Positions 1 to 5,692 of a stretch of 7,854 nucleotides of DNA are shown piece after piece. The stretch spans positions 1-7,854 of the forward strand of contig CANRPG010000083.1 in NCBI GenBank assembly GCA_947632425.1, in the 5' to 3' direction. Made by a program: the position numbers and the translations under genes. The stretch is from an uncultured Clostridia bacterium. Lineage in GTDB: Bacteria > Bacillota > Clostridia > Oscillospirales > Ruminococcaceae. A model generated the notes under the pieces. The model saw only the letters and a list, made by a program, of their open reading frames with translations, did not search any database and was not told the origin of the DNA. The first letter of the stretch is position 1; each line of letters opens with the position of its first letter.

Positions 1-1017
1 GCTTCTATAAAAAATATAGGCGACACGCGCGTGGGCGATACTGTTACTACCGTTGAAAACCCGTGCAGCGAGCCCTTGCCGGGCTATAAAAAAGTGAACC
101 CTATGGTGTTTTCAGGCGTATATCCGGCAGACGGAGCAAAGTATCAGGATCTGAGAGAGGCTCTTGAAAAGCTTGCGCTTAATGATGCATCTCTTTCGTT
201 TGAGCCCGAAACTTCGGTGGCTCTCGGGTTTGGTTTCAGATGCGGCTTTCTGGGTCTTTTGCATATGGAGATAATACAGGAGCGGCTGGAGCGCGAGTAT
301 GACCTTGACCTTATAACGACCGCGCCTTCGGTTATTTATAAAGTAACGCTCACAAGCGGTGAAACGCTTTATATCGACAACCCTACAAATTATCCCGACC
401 CTACGCTTATTTCATACGCCGAAGAACCTTTTGTTGAGGCGCATATTTATTCGCCTTCGGAGCACGTGGGAAATATTATGGATCTTTGCCAGCAGCGCAG
501 AGGCGTTTTTAAAGATATGAAGTATATCGAAGAAAACCGCGTTGACCTGCATTATGACCTGCCGCTGAATGAGATAGTATATGACTTTTTTGATGCGCTG
601 AAATCGCGCACAAGAGGGTATGCATCGTTTGATTATGATTTGAAAGGCTATATGAGAAGCAAGCTTGTAAAGCTGGATATACTTCTCAACGGCGAAATGG
701 TAGATGCACTTTCTTTTATTGTTCATGCTGACAGCGCATATGCGCGCGGCAGAAAAATGGTAGAAAGGCTTAAAGAAAATATACCGCGCCAGATGTTTGA
801 AGTACCCGTTCAGGCGGCTATAGGCGGCAAGATAATCGCGAGAGAGACCGTTAAAGCATACCGCAAAGATGTTCTTGCAAAATGCTACGGCGGCGATATA
901 ACGCGTAAGAAAAAGCTTTTGGAAAAGCAAAAAGAGGGTAAGAAAAGAATGCGCAAACTTGGCAGTGTTGAAGTGCCGCAGGAGGCGTTCATGTCTGTTC
1001 TCAAGCTTGACGAATAA
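1..1017 (+). CDS. lepA: Elongation factor 4 (LepA), C-terminal part; 5' end outside the window
   Basis: Elongation factor 4 is a ribosome-associated translational GTPase that acts on the elongating or initiating ribosome in the cytoplasm. The frame is open from base 1, so only the last 338 residues of a protein usually about 600 aa long are present; the GTPase domain is missing only because of the window edge. Visible parts, in order: the end of the beta-barrel domain 2 (IGDTRVGDTV), the EF-G-like domain III (PMVFSGVYP, then FGFRCGFLGLLHMEI), the domain V-like segment (EEPFVEAHIYSP, QQRRG, LPLNEIVYDFFD, LKSRTRGYASFDY), and the LepA-specific C-terminal domain (VHADSAYARGR, IGGKIIARETV, CYGGDITRKKKLLEKQKEGK). 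This last domain, absent from EF-G, makes the assignment secure. A GTG/ATG within this stretch is not the real start. The next gene begins 10 nt after the stop, which suggests cotranscription. Confidence 0.97.
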   Translation, partial: ASIKNIGDTRVGDTVTTVENPCSEPLPGYKKVNPMVFSGVYPADGAKYQDLREALEKLALNDASLSFEPETSVALGFGFRCGFLGLLHMEIIQERLEREYDLDLITTAPSVIYKVTLTSGETLYIDNPTNYPDPTLISYAEEPFVEAHIYSPSEHVGNIMDLCQQRRGVFKDMKYIEENRVDLHYDLPLNEIVYDFFDALKSRTRGYASFDYDLKGYMRSKLVKLDILLNGEMVDALSFIVHADSAYARGRKMVERLKENIPRQMFEVPVQAAIGGKIIARETVKAYRKDVLAKCYGGDITRKKKLLEKQKEGKKRMRKLGSVEVPQEAFMSVLKLDE

Positions 1018-1021
1018 GGAG
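1016..1021 (+). promoter_or_regulatory. Ribosome binding site overlapping the lepA stop codon
   Basis: AAGGAG lies 6 nt before the ATG at 1028 and shares its first two bases with the lepA TAA. It supports 1028 as the start of the following gene, rather than the upstream in-frame codon at 959 inside lepA. It also suggests translational coupling to lepA. Confidence 0.75.
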
Positions 1022-1027
1022 CAGCGA

Positions 1028-1471
1028 ATGGAATTTCTTGTAGCGTTTGCAGTTTTGCTTGTGATACTCATCTTGGTGGGCGTGAACTTTTTTGATATAG
1101 GTCTTTTGCTGCTTGGACTGCTTGACTTTTTGTGCCTTGTAATGTTTTGCTTCTTTGCGTTTTCGCTCTTTCGGCTTTTTACCTGCAAACGAGTAAAAGC
1201 GCGCTTCAAAGAAATAGGTGAGAAAGAAAATTCGCGCTTTAAGGTAGCTTGGTATGTTATAGGAAAAGAAGAGGCAAGCAGCGTGTTTCCTGCCGAATTT
1301 TTGGGCAAGCGGCTGTTTTATAAACGCTCGGAAGATACCGGCGTTTTGCTTACCAAAAAAGGCGGCGTTTTCGACCTTAACGCGATACTTGCAATAGCGC
1401 TCGGGTTTGTGTTTTCATTTGCGATGTTTGCCGGCATACTTTATGCAATTGCGGCTTTGATAAAATTATAG
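1028..1471 (+). CDS. Hypothetical membrane protein, 147 aa, three predicted helices
   Basis: I do not recognise this family. Two hydrophobic helices lie at the N-terminus (about residues 3-22 and 26-50). They are followed by a basic stretch (KRVKARFKE), a soluble middle of about 65 residues (roughly 53-118), and a third helix (about 119-144) ending in a short IKL tail. The positive-inside rule puts the middle segment in the cytoplasm. No catalytic motif or signal peptide cleavage site is visible. The start was chosen because of the AAGGAG site 6 nt upstream; an earlier in-frame codon at 959 would overlap lepA by about 60 bases and lacks such a site. It sits 10 nt after lepA and 17 nt before another small membrane protein, so it is probably part of the lepA-hemW operon. 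Its function is unknown. Confidence 0.8.
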   Translation: MEFLVAFAVLLVILILVGVNFFDIGLLLLGLLDFLCLVMFCFFAFSLFRLFTCKRVKARFKEIGEKENSRFKVAWYVIGKEEASSVFPAEFLGKRLFYKRSEDTGVLLTKKGGVFDLNAILAIALGFVFSFAMFAGILYAIAALIKL

Positions 1472-1488
1472 AAAGGCATACTCTTTTT

Positions 1489-1956
1489 ATGGAGAACGAA
1501 CAGAACTATATAAAACAGTCGATAACAGGCGGACTTATAGGTGCGGCTGTCTTTCCGCTTTTGTATGAATGTTATGCAAATGTGATGCGTGGGTTCGCGG
1601 TAGCTCTCGCTCTTTTCGGCTGCGTTCTTATGGGTTTTGTGCTTGCAAAATACAGCCTGCCAAAAGCATTGTGCGGTCTGGCATTCTTTACGCTGCTGAG
1701 CGTTGGGCTGGGTGTGTTTTTGCAGATAATCATTCACAGGCATATAGTTGACTTTCTTGAAAGCCGTTCTAAGTATTTTTATCTGTCATACAGAGATATT
1801 TCTATTTATATCATAAAAATATTTACCTGCTATGTTGCAGGGTATATTGTGTGTATTGCAAGGTGCGGCGGCCGTGCGGCGTTGAAAAAAATGCGCAGCA
1901 ATTCGCAGGATACCAAAAGTTTTATAGACAATGCATTCGGTGACGACGATGAGTAA
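1489..1956 (+). CDS. Hypothetical membrane protein, 155 aa, four predicted helices
   Basis: I do not recognise this family. Hydrophobic segments lie at about residues 12-31, 35-53, 60-82 and 105-124. They are followed by a charged cytoplasmic-looking tail (KKMRSN, ending in GDDDE). The first helices are rich in glycine and alanine (GGLIGAAVFPLL), as in tightly packed bundles, but no family signature is visible. A GAAAGG site starts at 1471, about 12 nt before the ATG. That is longer than ideal, so initiation may lean on coupling to the gene upstream. The last 8 bases overlap the start of hemW, which is typical of translational coupling. The gene therefore belongs to the lepA-hemW operon by position, but nothing in its sequence links it to translation or heme. 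Confidence 0.8.
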   Translation: MENEQNYIKQSITGGLIGAAVFPLLYECYANVMRGFAVALALFGCVLMGFVLAKYSLPKALCGLAFFTLLSVGLGVFLQIIIHRHIVDFLESRSKYFYLSYRDISIYIIKIFTCYVAGYIVCIARCGGRAALKKMRSNSQDTKSFIDNAFGDDDE

Positions 1957-3043
1957 AGCAGGAGTTTATATACATATACCGTTTTGCGCGAGAAAATGCC
2001 CGTACTGCGACTTTTACTCTCTCGCAGGGGCGGAAGATATGTTTGAAGTATACGCAAAAGCGCTTATACGCGATATACAAAATACTGGTGGTAAAGAAAT
2101 TTCTGTAGATTCGATATATTTCGGCGGCGGAACTCCTACACTTATGCCTGCAAAGCTGCTTTGCGATATTTGCGATGCGGTAAAAAACAACTTTAACACC
2201 GCAGAAGATACAGAAATTACTGTAGAGAGCAATCCCTTTACTGCCGATAAGAATTATTATAAAGAGCTTGCACAAGCAGGCTTTAACAGGATATCTTTCG
2301 GCGTGCAGTCGTGTGTGGACGGTGAGCTTAAAACTCTTGGCAGGCTGCACAGCTTTGAACAGGCACAAATGTCGGTGCTTGAAGCGCACGAGGCAGGCTT
2401 TGAAAACATCTCCTGCGATCTGATGATGGGCATACCGGGGCAGAGCGTTGACAGCCTGATGTTCTCTGTAGATGAACTGTGCTCGCTGCCGATAACTCAC
2501 ATTTCGGCGTATATGCTCAAGATCGAGACCGGCACGCCGTATGACTGCGATGAAATAAGAAACAGTATTGCCGATGATGACACGAGCGCGGAAATGTACC
2601 TTGCGGCAGTTGAGCGGCTTAAAGAAAACGACTTTGTGCAGTATGAGATATCAAACTTCTGCAAAGGCAGGTTCCGTTCGCGGCATAATATGAAATATTG
2701 GCAGCTTGCGCCTTATTACGGCTTGGGGGCTTCGGCACATTCTTTTATAGGCGGCAAGAGATATTATTATGACAGAGATATTGTGGGCTATATAAATGCA
2801 CCCGAAAAACTTTTGGAGGACGGCGAATGTAACGCTCTTGAAGAATACACCATGCTTTCTTTAAGGCTTTCAGACGGCATTAGCGTGCAGAGGTACAAAG
2901 AACTTGGCGGAGATGAGGCTAAGCTTGAATTGCTGGCAGGCAGGATTTGCAGCCATGGTATGGCAGAGTATGACGGCAAAACGCTTTCACTTACCGCAAA
3001 AGGCTTCTTGGTATCCAACAGTATAATAGCTGAACTTATATAG
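1949..3043 (+). CDS. hemW: HemW-type radical SAM protein (heme chaperone; formerly annotated as oxygen-independent coproporphyrinogen III oxidase)
   Basis: HemW proteins bind heme and are thought to deliver it to membrane cytochromes; they are cytoplasmic and bind a 4Fe-4S cluster and S-adenosylmethionine. The 364-aa product has the cluster motif HIPFCARKCPYCDF with cysteines 13, 17 and 20. The SAM-binding GGGTP is at 59-63. Further conserved stretches are NRISFGVQS, DLMMGIPGQ and the HNMKYW signature at 246-251, followed by YGLGASAHSF. The residue after the third Cys pair is CDF, not the CxC of true HemN, and the N-terminus starts right at the cluster motif, as in HemW. The start at 1949 was preferred over an in-frame ATG at 1931 because it puts MSKAGVYIHIPF at the N-terminus, as in the family. 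It also has a GGTGA Shine-Dalgarno-like site 5 nt upstream. It overlaps the previous gene by 8 bases. No other heme genes are in view, so its heme partner is unknown. Confidence 0.93.
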   Translation: MSKAGVYIHIPFCARKCPYCDFYSLAGAEDMFEVYAKALIRDIQNTGGKEISVDSIYFGGGTPTLMPAKLLCDICDAVKNNFNTAEDTEITVESNPFTADKNYYKELAQAGFNRISFGVQSCVDGELKTLGRLHSFEQAQMSVLEAHEAGFENISCDLMMGIPGQSVDSLMFSVDELCSLPITHISAYMLKIETGTPYDCDEIRNSIADDDTSAEMYLAAVERLKENDFVQYEISNFCKGRFRSRHNMKYWQLAPYYGLGASAHSFIGGKRYYYDRDIVGYINAPEKLLEDGECNALEEYTMLSLRLSDGISVQRYKELGGDEAKLELLAGRICSHGMAEYDGKTLSLTAKGFLVSNSIIAELI

Positions 3044-3107
3044 TAAAGATACACAAAAATTTCCTCGTGAGTTTGTAGGTTTATACAATGTTTATAAATT
3101 GAATTAG

Positions 3108-3134
3108 TTGATATTGTAATTTTAATTTTATAAT
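3108..3134 (+). promoter_or_regulatory. Probable sigma-A type promoter for the adaptor operon
   Basis: TTGATA at 3108-3113 and a perfect TATAAT at 3129-3134 are separated by 15 bp, slightly short of the ideal 17. A second perfect TATAAT lies at 3142-3147 without a well-placed -35. The whole stretch 3090-3150 is very AT-rich compared with the coding sequence around it. The position, in the 136-base gap before the lipoprotein gene, fits a promoter for the three-gene unit. No convincing terminator follows hemW, so read-through from the left operon is possible. Confidence 0.55.
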
Positions 3135-3166
3135 GCTAAAATATAATTAGTATGTCATGTTGTGAG

Positions 3167-3172
3167 AGGAGG
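3167..3172 (+). promoter_or_regulatory. Strong ribosome binding site that fixes the lipoprotein start
   Basis: AGGAGG is followed by 7 nt and then ATG at 3180. This rules out the in-frame GTG at 3162, which precedes the site and would put it inside the coding sequence. Confidence 0.85.
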
Positions 3173-3179
3173 TCTCTTT

Positions 3180-4187
3180 ATGTTCAAAAGATTTGCGGCA
3201 GCTTCAATGGCGGCGGTGATGATGCTTTCTCTGGCTTCCTGCGGCAAACAGGAGGAGAGCAGCAAAGCCGAGGATATTATTATAGATGCTACCGAGATAA
3301 AATATGATACCAAGACGGTAGAGGTAGGCTCTATAGGTTCGATATACGATATTCAGAATACAGAGTTTACTTATCCTTATAAAGAGTATGTGTATATCAA
3401 GCAAAACGGCATAATAAGCAAGCTTTATACGGGCGACACCATAGAGGAGGGTGAGCTTATCTGCGAGCTTATTTCCGATGACCTGTCAGACGAGCTGGAA
3501 ACGCAGAAAGTAGTTACCGACAGCGCTAAAGAAACTTACGATAAAATGGCGGCATCCGGCGTTACGGGCGCTGAGCTTGAAAAAGCCAAGGTAAATTATG
3601 AACTTGAGCAGAACAATTACGACAGGCTTCTTGAAAAGGCGTCTTTGTCAAAGATATACGCCCCGTGCAGCGGCAAGATATCCATGAACGGCGGCGAACT
3701 TCATGCAGGCGATAAGGTGCAGGCAGGGCAGTATCTGTGTGAGATAGCCGACACGAGCAGCAAATACCTTTGTGCGTTCGTAAATAATGAGCCTCTTGAT
3801 AATGTGAATTTCGGCAGCAAGGTCGAGGTCACTCAGATGAACGGAACATCGGTAGAGGGCAGGGTAGTTGACATAATTATGGTAGAAGGTGGCGTGTACG
3901 GCAGCGGCGTTAATTATGTTATAGATCTTCCCGAGGGTACTGAGTTTAACGGTTTTGGCGCGATACACGTCTTTTTCAGCGTGAATTATAAAGACAATAC
4001 CATTGTTATTGACCAGACAGCTTTGAAGTCCTCCGGCGGCAGAAAGTATGTAAACGTGCTTGTTGACGGCACGAAGGTGGAAATGGACGTTGAAACCGGC
4101 ATGGTTGACAAAAACGGCAGAAAAGTAGAGATATTGAGCGGCCTTGAGGGCGGCGAACAGCTGATAATAAGCGCTTCAAACGAATGA
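3180..4187 (+). CDS. Lipoprotein of the HlyD/RND-type membrane-fusion (periplasmic adaptor) family
   Basis: Adaptors of this family connect a membrane transporter to the cell exterior; in Gram-positive bacteria they sit on the outer face of the membrane and usually serve MacB-like ABC exporters. The 335-aa product starts with a basic then hydrophobic signal peptide ending in the lipobox LASC, so Cys21 is the likely lipid-modified N-terminus. A Ser/Glu/Lys-rich linker follows. The two halves of a biotinyl/lipoyl-like domain lie at about 66-100 (NGIISKLYTGDTIEEGELI) and 156-190 (YAPCSGKIS, GDKVQAGQYLCEI). They are split by a short helical hairpin at about 102-155. A beta-barrel-like region (about 195-285) and a membrane-proximal-like end (GTKVEMDVETGMVDKNGRKVEILSG would span about 297-321) complete the usual order. 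No ABC ATPase or permease gene is adjacent in this window. The substrate is unknown. Confidence 0.85.
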   Translation: MFKRFAAASMAAVMMLSLASCGKQEESSKAEDIIIDATEIKYDTKTVEVGSIGSIYDIQNTEFTYPYKEYVYIKQNGIISKLYTGDTIEEGELICELISDDLSDELETQKVVTDSAKETYDKMAASGVTGAELEKAKVNYELEQNNYDRLLEKASLSKIYAPCSGKISMNGGELHAGDKVQAGQYLCEIADTSSKYLCAFVNNEPLDNVNFGSKVEVTQMNGTSVEGRVVDIIMVEGGVYGSGVNYVIDLPEGTEFNGFGAIHVFFSVNYKDNTIVIDQTALKSSGGRKYVNVLVDGTKVEMDVETGMVDKNGRKVEILSGLEGGEQLIISASNE

Positions 4188-4222
4188 CAGCTGAAAATGA
4201 ATGAAAGGCAGACTTTTTCAAA

Positions 4223-5056
4223 ATGAAAGACATTCTAAAAAACATATGGGTAAAAAGAGGTCTGGCAGTATTCAACCTTGTGTATATCGCAGAGGTACTG
4301 CTTCTGACCGTTGCCACGTTTTTATATGACTTAGAGATAAGGAAGGGCGCGCAGGGTGCGTTCTTTGCGGTACATTTTATTTTAAGCGCGCTGTTCCTTG
4401 TGTTCATGCTTTATACGAAAGATATCATCATAACGAAGATAACAGGGCTTTTGCTGCTGCCTATAGTGTTCTTCCTTGTGATATTCAATATGCAGAACAT
4501 CGTAATATTCGTGCCGCCGCTCATAGTTGCGATAATAATGTTTTTCTATATAACGGTACCGAATAATCTGAAAGTACTGCTGGGTACTATTTATATAATG
4601 CTTTATGTGCTCGGTATTTTTGCGTACTTTATATTCAATATGCTGTTTGGTTCATCGGCTATAGAGACGGTTCTTGACAAAAATTTGTCGCCTGACGATC
4701 CGGTGTATTCTATGTACGATATGAACTATGTTTTGCAGCTTACAGCAAACGACAACACCGTTTCGCCTGACGGAACAATGGAGTTTTATCTGTGCGATGT
4801 TCAGAACAAAGAGGACGGACAGGTTATTATATATGTTGTTCCGCACGGACAGGACAAGAGCTTTAAGTTTTTCACGCTTAAACAAAAGGGAATAAAGAGA
4901 AAAGTAAAGTTTTTCTATGGCAGAGGCAAAGTGCCCGAGGTGTACTGGAGCGGAAGCGATACGCTGACCTATAAAATGGAGGGCGAGAGCGAGGAGACAA
5001 ACTCCACGGTAAGACTTCCCGAAAAGAACTACCTTGAATTTATAGGCGTGTATTAA
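4223..5056 (+). CDS. Hypothetical membrane protein, 277 aa: five helices plus a C-terminal extracytoplasmic domain
   Basis: I do not recognise this family. Five hydrophobic segments are visible at about residues 15-35, 46-65, 71-90, 91-111 and 117-142. The N-terminus is basic (KNIWVKRG), so the positive-inside rule places it in the cytoplasm. With five helices, the last 135 residues would lie outside. This tail looks beta-rich, with alternating polar/hydrophobic stretches such as DGTMEFYLCDV, GQVIIYVVPHG and KRKVKFFYGRG; nothing resembles an ABC-transporter or nucleotide-binding motif. An in-frame stop at 4202-4204 leaves ATG 4223 as the only nearby start. The nearest purine-rich site (AAAGG, 4204-4208) is 14 nt away, which is unusually far. 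It lies 35 nt after the lipoprotein gene and 26 nt before a small membrane protein gene, probably in one transcript. Confidence 0.82.
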   Translation: MKDILKNIWVKRGLAVFNLVYIAEVLLLTVATFLYDLEIRKGAQGAFFAVHFILSALFLVFMLYTKDIIITKITGLLLLPIVFFLVIFNMQNIVIFVPPLIVAIIMFFYITVPNNLKVLLGTIYIMLYVLGIFAYFIFNMLFGSSAIETVLDKNLSPDDPVYSMYDMNYVLQLTANDNTVSPDGTMEFYLCDVQNKEDGQVIIYVVPHGQDKSFKFFTLKQKGIKRKVKFFYGRGKVPEVYWSGSDTLTYKMEGESEETNSTVRLPEKNYLEFIGVY

Positions 5057-5082
5057 GCCTTTGGCGGAACGGAGAAACAAAA

Positions 5083-5349
5083 ATGAGCAAACAAAACGAA
5101 GATAAAAAGCCGCTTACAGTGTGGCAGAAAATATCGCTTAACATAAAGATAATAGTGCTGATAGTTGTGCTGATACTGCTTGGCTTCTTTGCGCTGTATA
5201 TGTATAAAACTTCGCTGGACGATGTGCTTAGCAAGGAAAACCAAACGAGTGACGGAATGTCGGCGGCAGCGGTGACTACCGTTTATATAAACGGCGGCGA
5301 CAGCATTACAGATGACGGCAATACGGATCGGAATAATTTAAATGAATAG
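5083..5349 (+). CDS. Small single-pass membrane protein, 88 aa
   Basis: I do not recognise this protein. It has a charged N-terminus of about 20 residues (MSKQNEDKKPLTVWQK), one strongly hydrophobic helix (about 22-40, IKIIVLIVVLILLGFFALY), and a polar, Asp/Asn/Thr-rich tail of about 45 residues. The lysines before the helix favour an inside N-terminus and an outside tail. There is no lipobox, and no obvious signal-peptidase site after the helix. A CGGAG site 8 nt before the ATG supports the start. It is the last gene of the three-gene unit, 26 nt after the five-helix protein and 16 nt before a terminator hairpin. A role as accessory subunit of the adaptor/membrane-protein pair is inferred from position only. 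Confidence 0.75.
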   Translation: MSKQNEDKKPLTVWQKISLNIKIIVLIVVLILLGFFALYMYKTSLDDVLSKENQTSDGMSAAAVTTVYINGGDSITDDGNTDRNNLNE

Positions 5350-5365
5350 TCAGAATGACGAGGTG

Positions 5366-5410
5366 CAGTCTGTAAAGTTTATTTCTTTACAGACTGTTGC
5401 TTTTCTTTGA
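5366..5410 (+). terminator. Rho-independent terminator of the adaptor operon
   Basis: A perfect 12-bp inverted repeat, CAGTCTGTAAAG (5366-5377) and CTTTACAGACTG (5385-5396), encloses a 7-base loop. It is followed by the T-rich stretch TTGCTTTTCTTT. The stem is only moderately GC-rich and the T tract is interrupted, but its length and its place 16 nt after the last stop make termination likely. It separates the adaptor unit from nrdD. Confidence 0.8.
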
Positions 5411-5558
5411 GGCTGTTTTTTGAAATATTGCACGTTTGCCTGCCTCCGCCGATACAGCGATGTTTGCTCTGTAAAGGTATGTTGTTGTTTGTGCAATGTA
5501 AACAAAAATCACCTTGATATTTTTATCTTTAAGAAAGCAAAAAAGTTGCTCTACCCCC
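5411..5558. other. Non-coding spacer between the terminator and the nrdD promoter
   Basis: I see no convincing gene here. The stretch has a 7-base inverted repeat, ATTGCAC (5427-5433) and GTGCAAT (5491-5497), with a weaker TACAG/CTGTA pair inside it. It also has a small AGCAA/TTGCT hairpin (5536-5550) just before the nrdD -35 element. None matches a riboswitch or small RNA family that I recognise. Confidence 0.5.
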
Positions 5559-5587
5559 TTGACTTGAAGGCGGCAATACTGTATACT
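5559..5587 (+). promoter_or_regulatory. Promoter of nrdD
   Basis: TTGACT (5559-5564) and TATACT (5582-5587) each differ from the sigma-A consensus at one position, and are separated by the ideal 17 bp. Transcription would begin near 5594, leaving an untranslated leader of about 100 nt. The -10 element lies within the first NrdR-box-like palindrome, so repressor binding would block RNA polymerase. Confidence 0.8.
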
Positions 5588-5591
5588 GTTA
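5576..5591. promoter_or_regulatory. NrdR box 1 (weaker), covering the -10 element
   Basis: ATACTGTATACTGTTA matches the known NrdR-box consensus acaCwAtATaTwGtgt at 11 of 16 positions, including the C-w and w-G pairs flanking the TATA-like core. It is not convincing alone, but its centre lies exactly 31 bp from the centre of the perfect palindrome downstream. NrdR boxes typically occur in pairs at about this spacing, so both face the same side of the helix. Confidence 0.7.
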
Positions 5592-5606
5592 TTTAGCGAC
5601 TTTCAA

Positions 5607-5622
5607 CCACAATATATTGTGA
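5607..5622. promoter_or_regulatory. NrdR box 2 (strong), just after the transcription start
   Basis: The 14-bp perfect palindrome CACAATATATTGTG (5608-5621) matches the NrdR-box consensus at every core position; only the outermost base on each side differs. NrdR is the zinc-finger/ATP-cone repressor of ribonucleotide reductase genes, which binds when dATP is abundant. Its place immediately upstream of nrdD fits this. The nrdR gene itself is not in the window. Confidence 0.88.
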
Positions 5623-5675
5623 TTGACCGCGCCGTTTTCTTCAAGATGTATTAAGACAAAATACTAAAATATAAC

Positions 5676-5683
5676 AAGGGGAG
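5676..5683 (+). promoter_or_regulatory. Ribosome binding site of nrdD
   Basis: AAGGGGAG lies 9 nt before the ATG at 5693. It supports that start, which places the ATP-cone sequence directly at the N-terminus. Confidence 0.8.
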
Positions 5684-5692
5684 ATAGTCAAA

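Noticed and set aside
412..1308. A 298-codon reading frame on the - strand, antisense to lepA and the next gene
   Set aside because: It overlaps conserved lepA coding sequence, has an unlikely composition with many Arg, Lys, Ser and Phe, and shows no motif or ribosome binding site. It is a shadow of the + strand gene.
1931..1948. Earlier ATG for hemW
   Set aside because: It adds MHSVTT before the conserved N-terminus and has no ribosome binding site. The ATG at 1949 fits the family better.
1922..2500. A 192-codon - strand reading frame inside hemW
   Set aside because: It is antisense to the radical SAM core, with no motif and a composition typical of a shadow frame.
1949..3043. Assignment as true coproporphyrinogen dehydrogenase HemN
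   Set aside because: The cluster motif ends CDF rather than CxC, and the long N-terminal extension of HemN is absent. HemW fits better.
3080..3098. Hairpin TTTATA/TATAAA after hemW as a terminator
   Set aside because: The six-base stem is made only of A and T and has no following T tract, so it would be too weak to terminate.
5623..5654. A second nrdD promoter starting from TTGACC at 5623
   Set aside because: No acceptable -10 element lies 16-18 bp downstream; the nearest (TATTAA) is 20 bp away.
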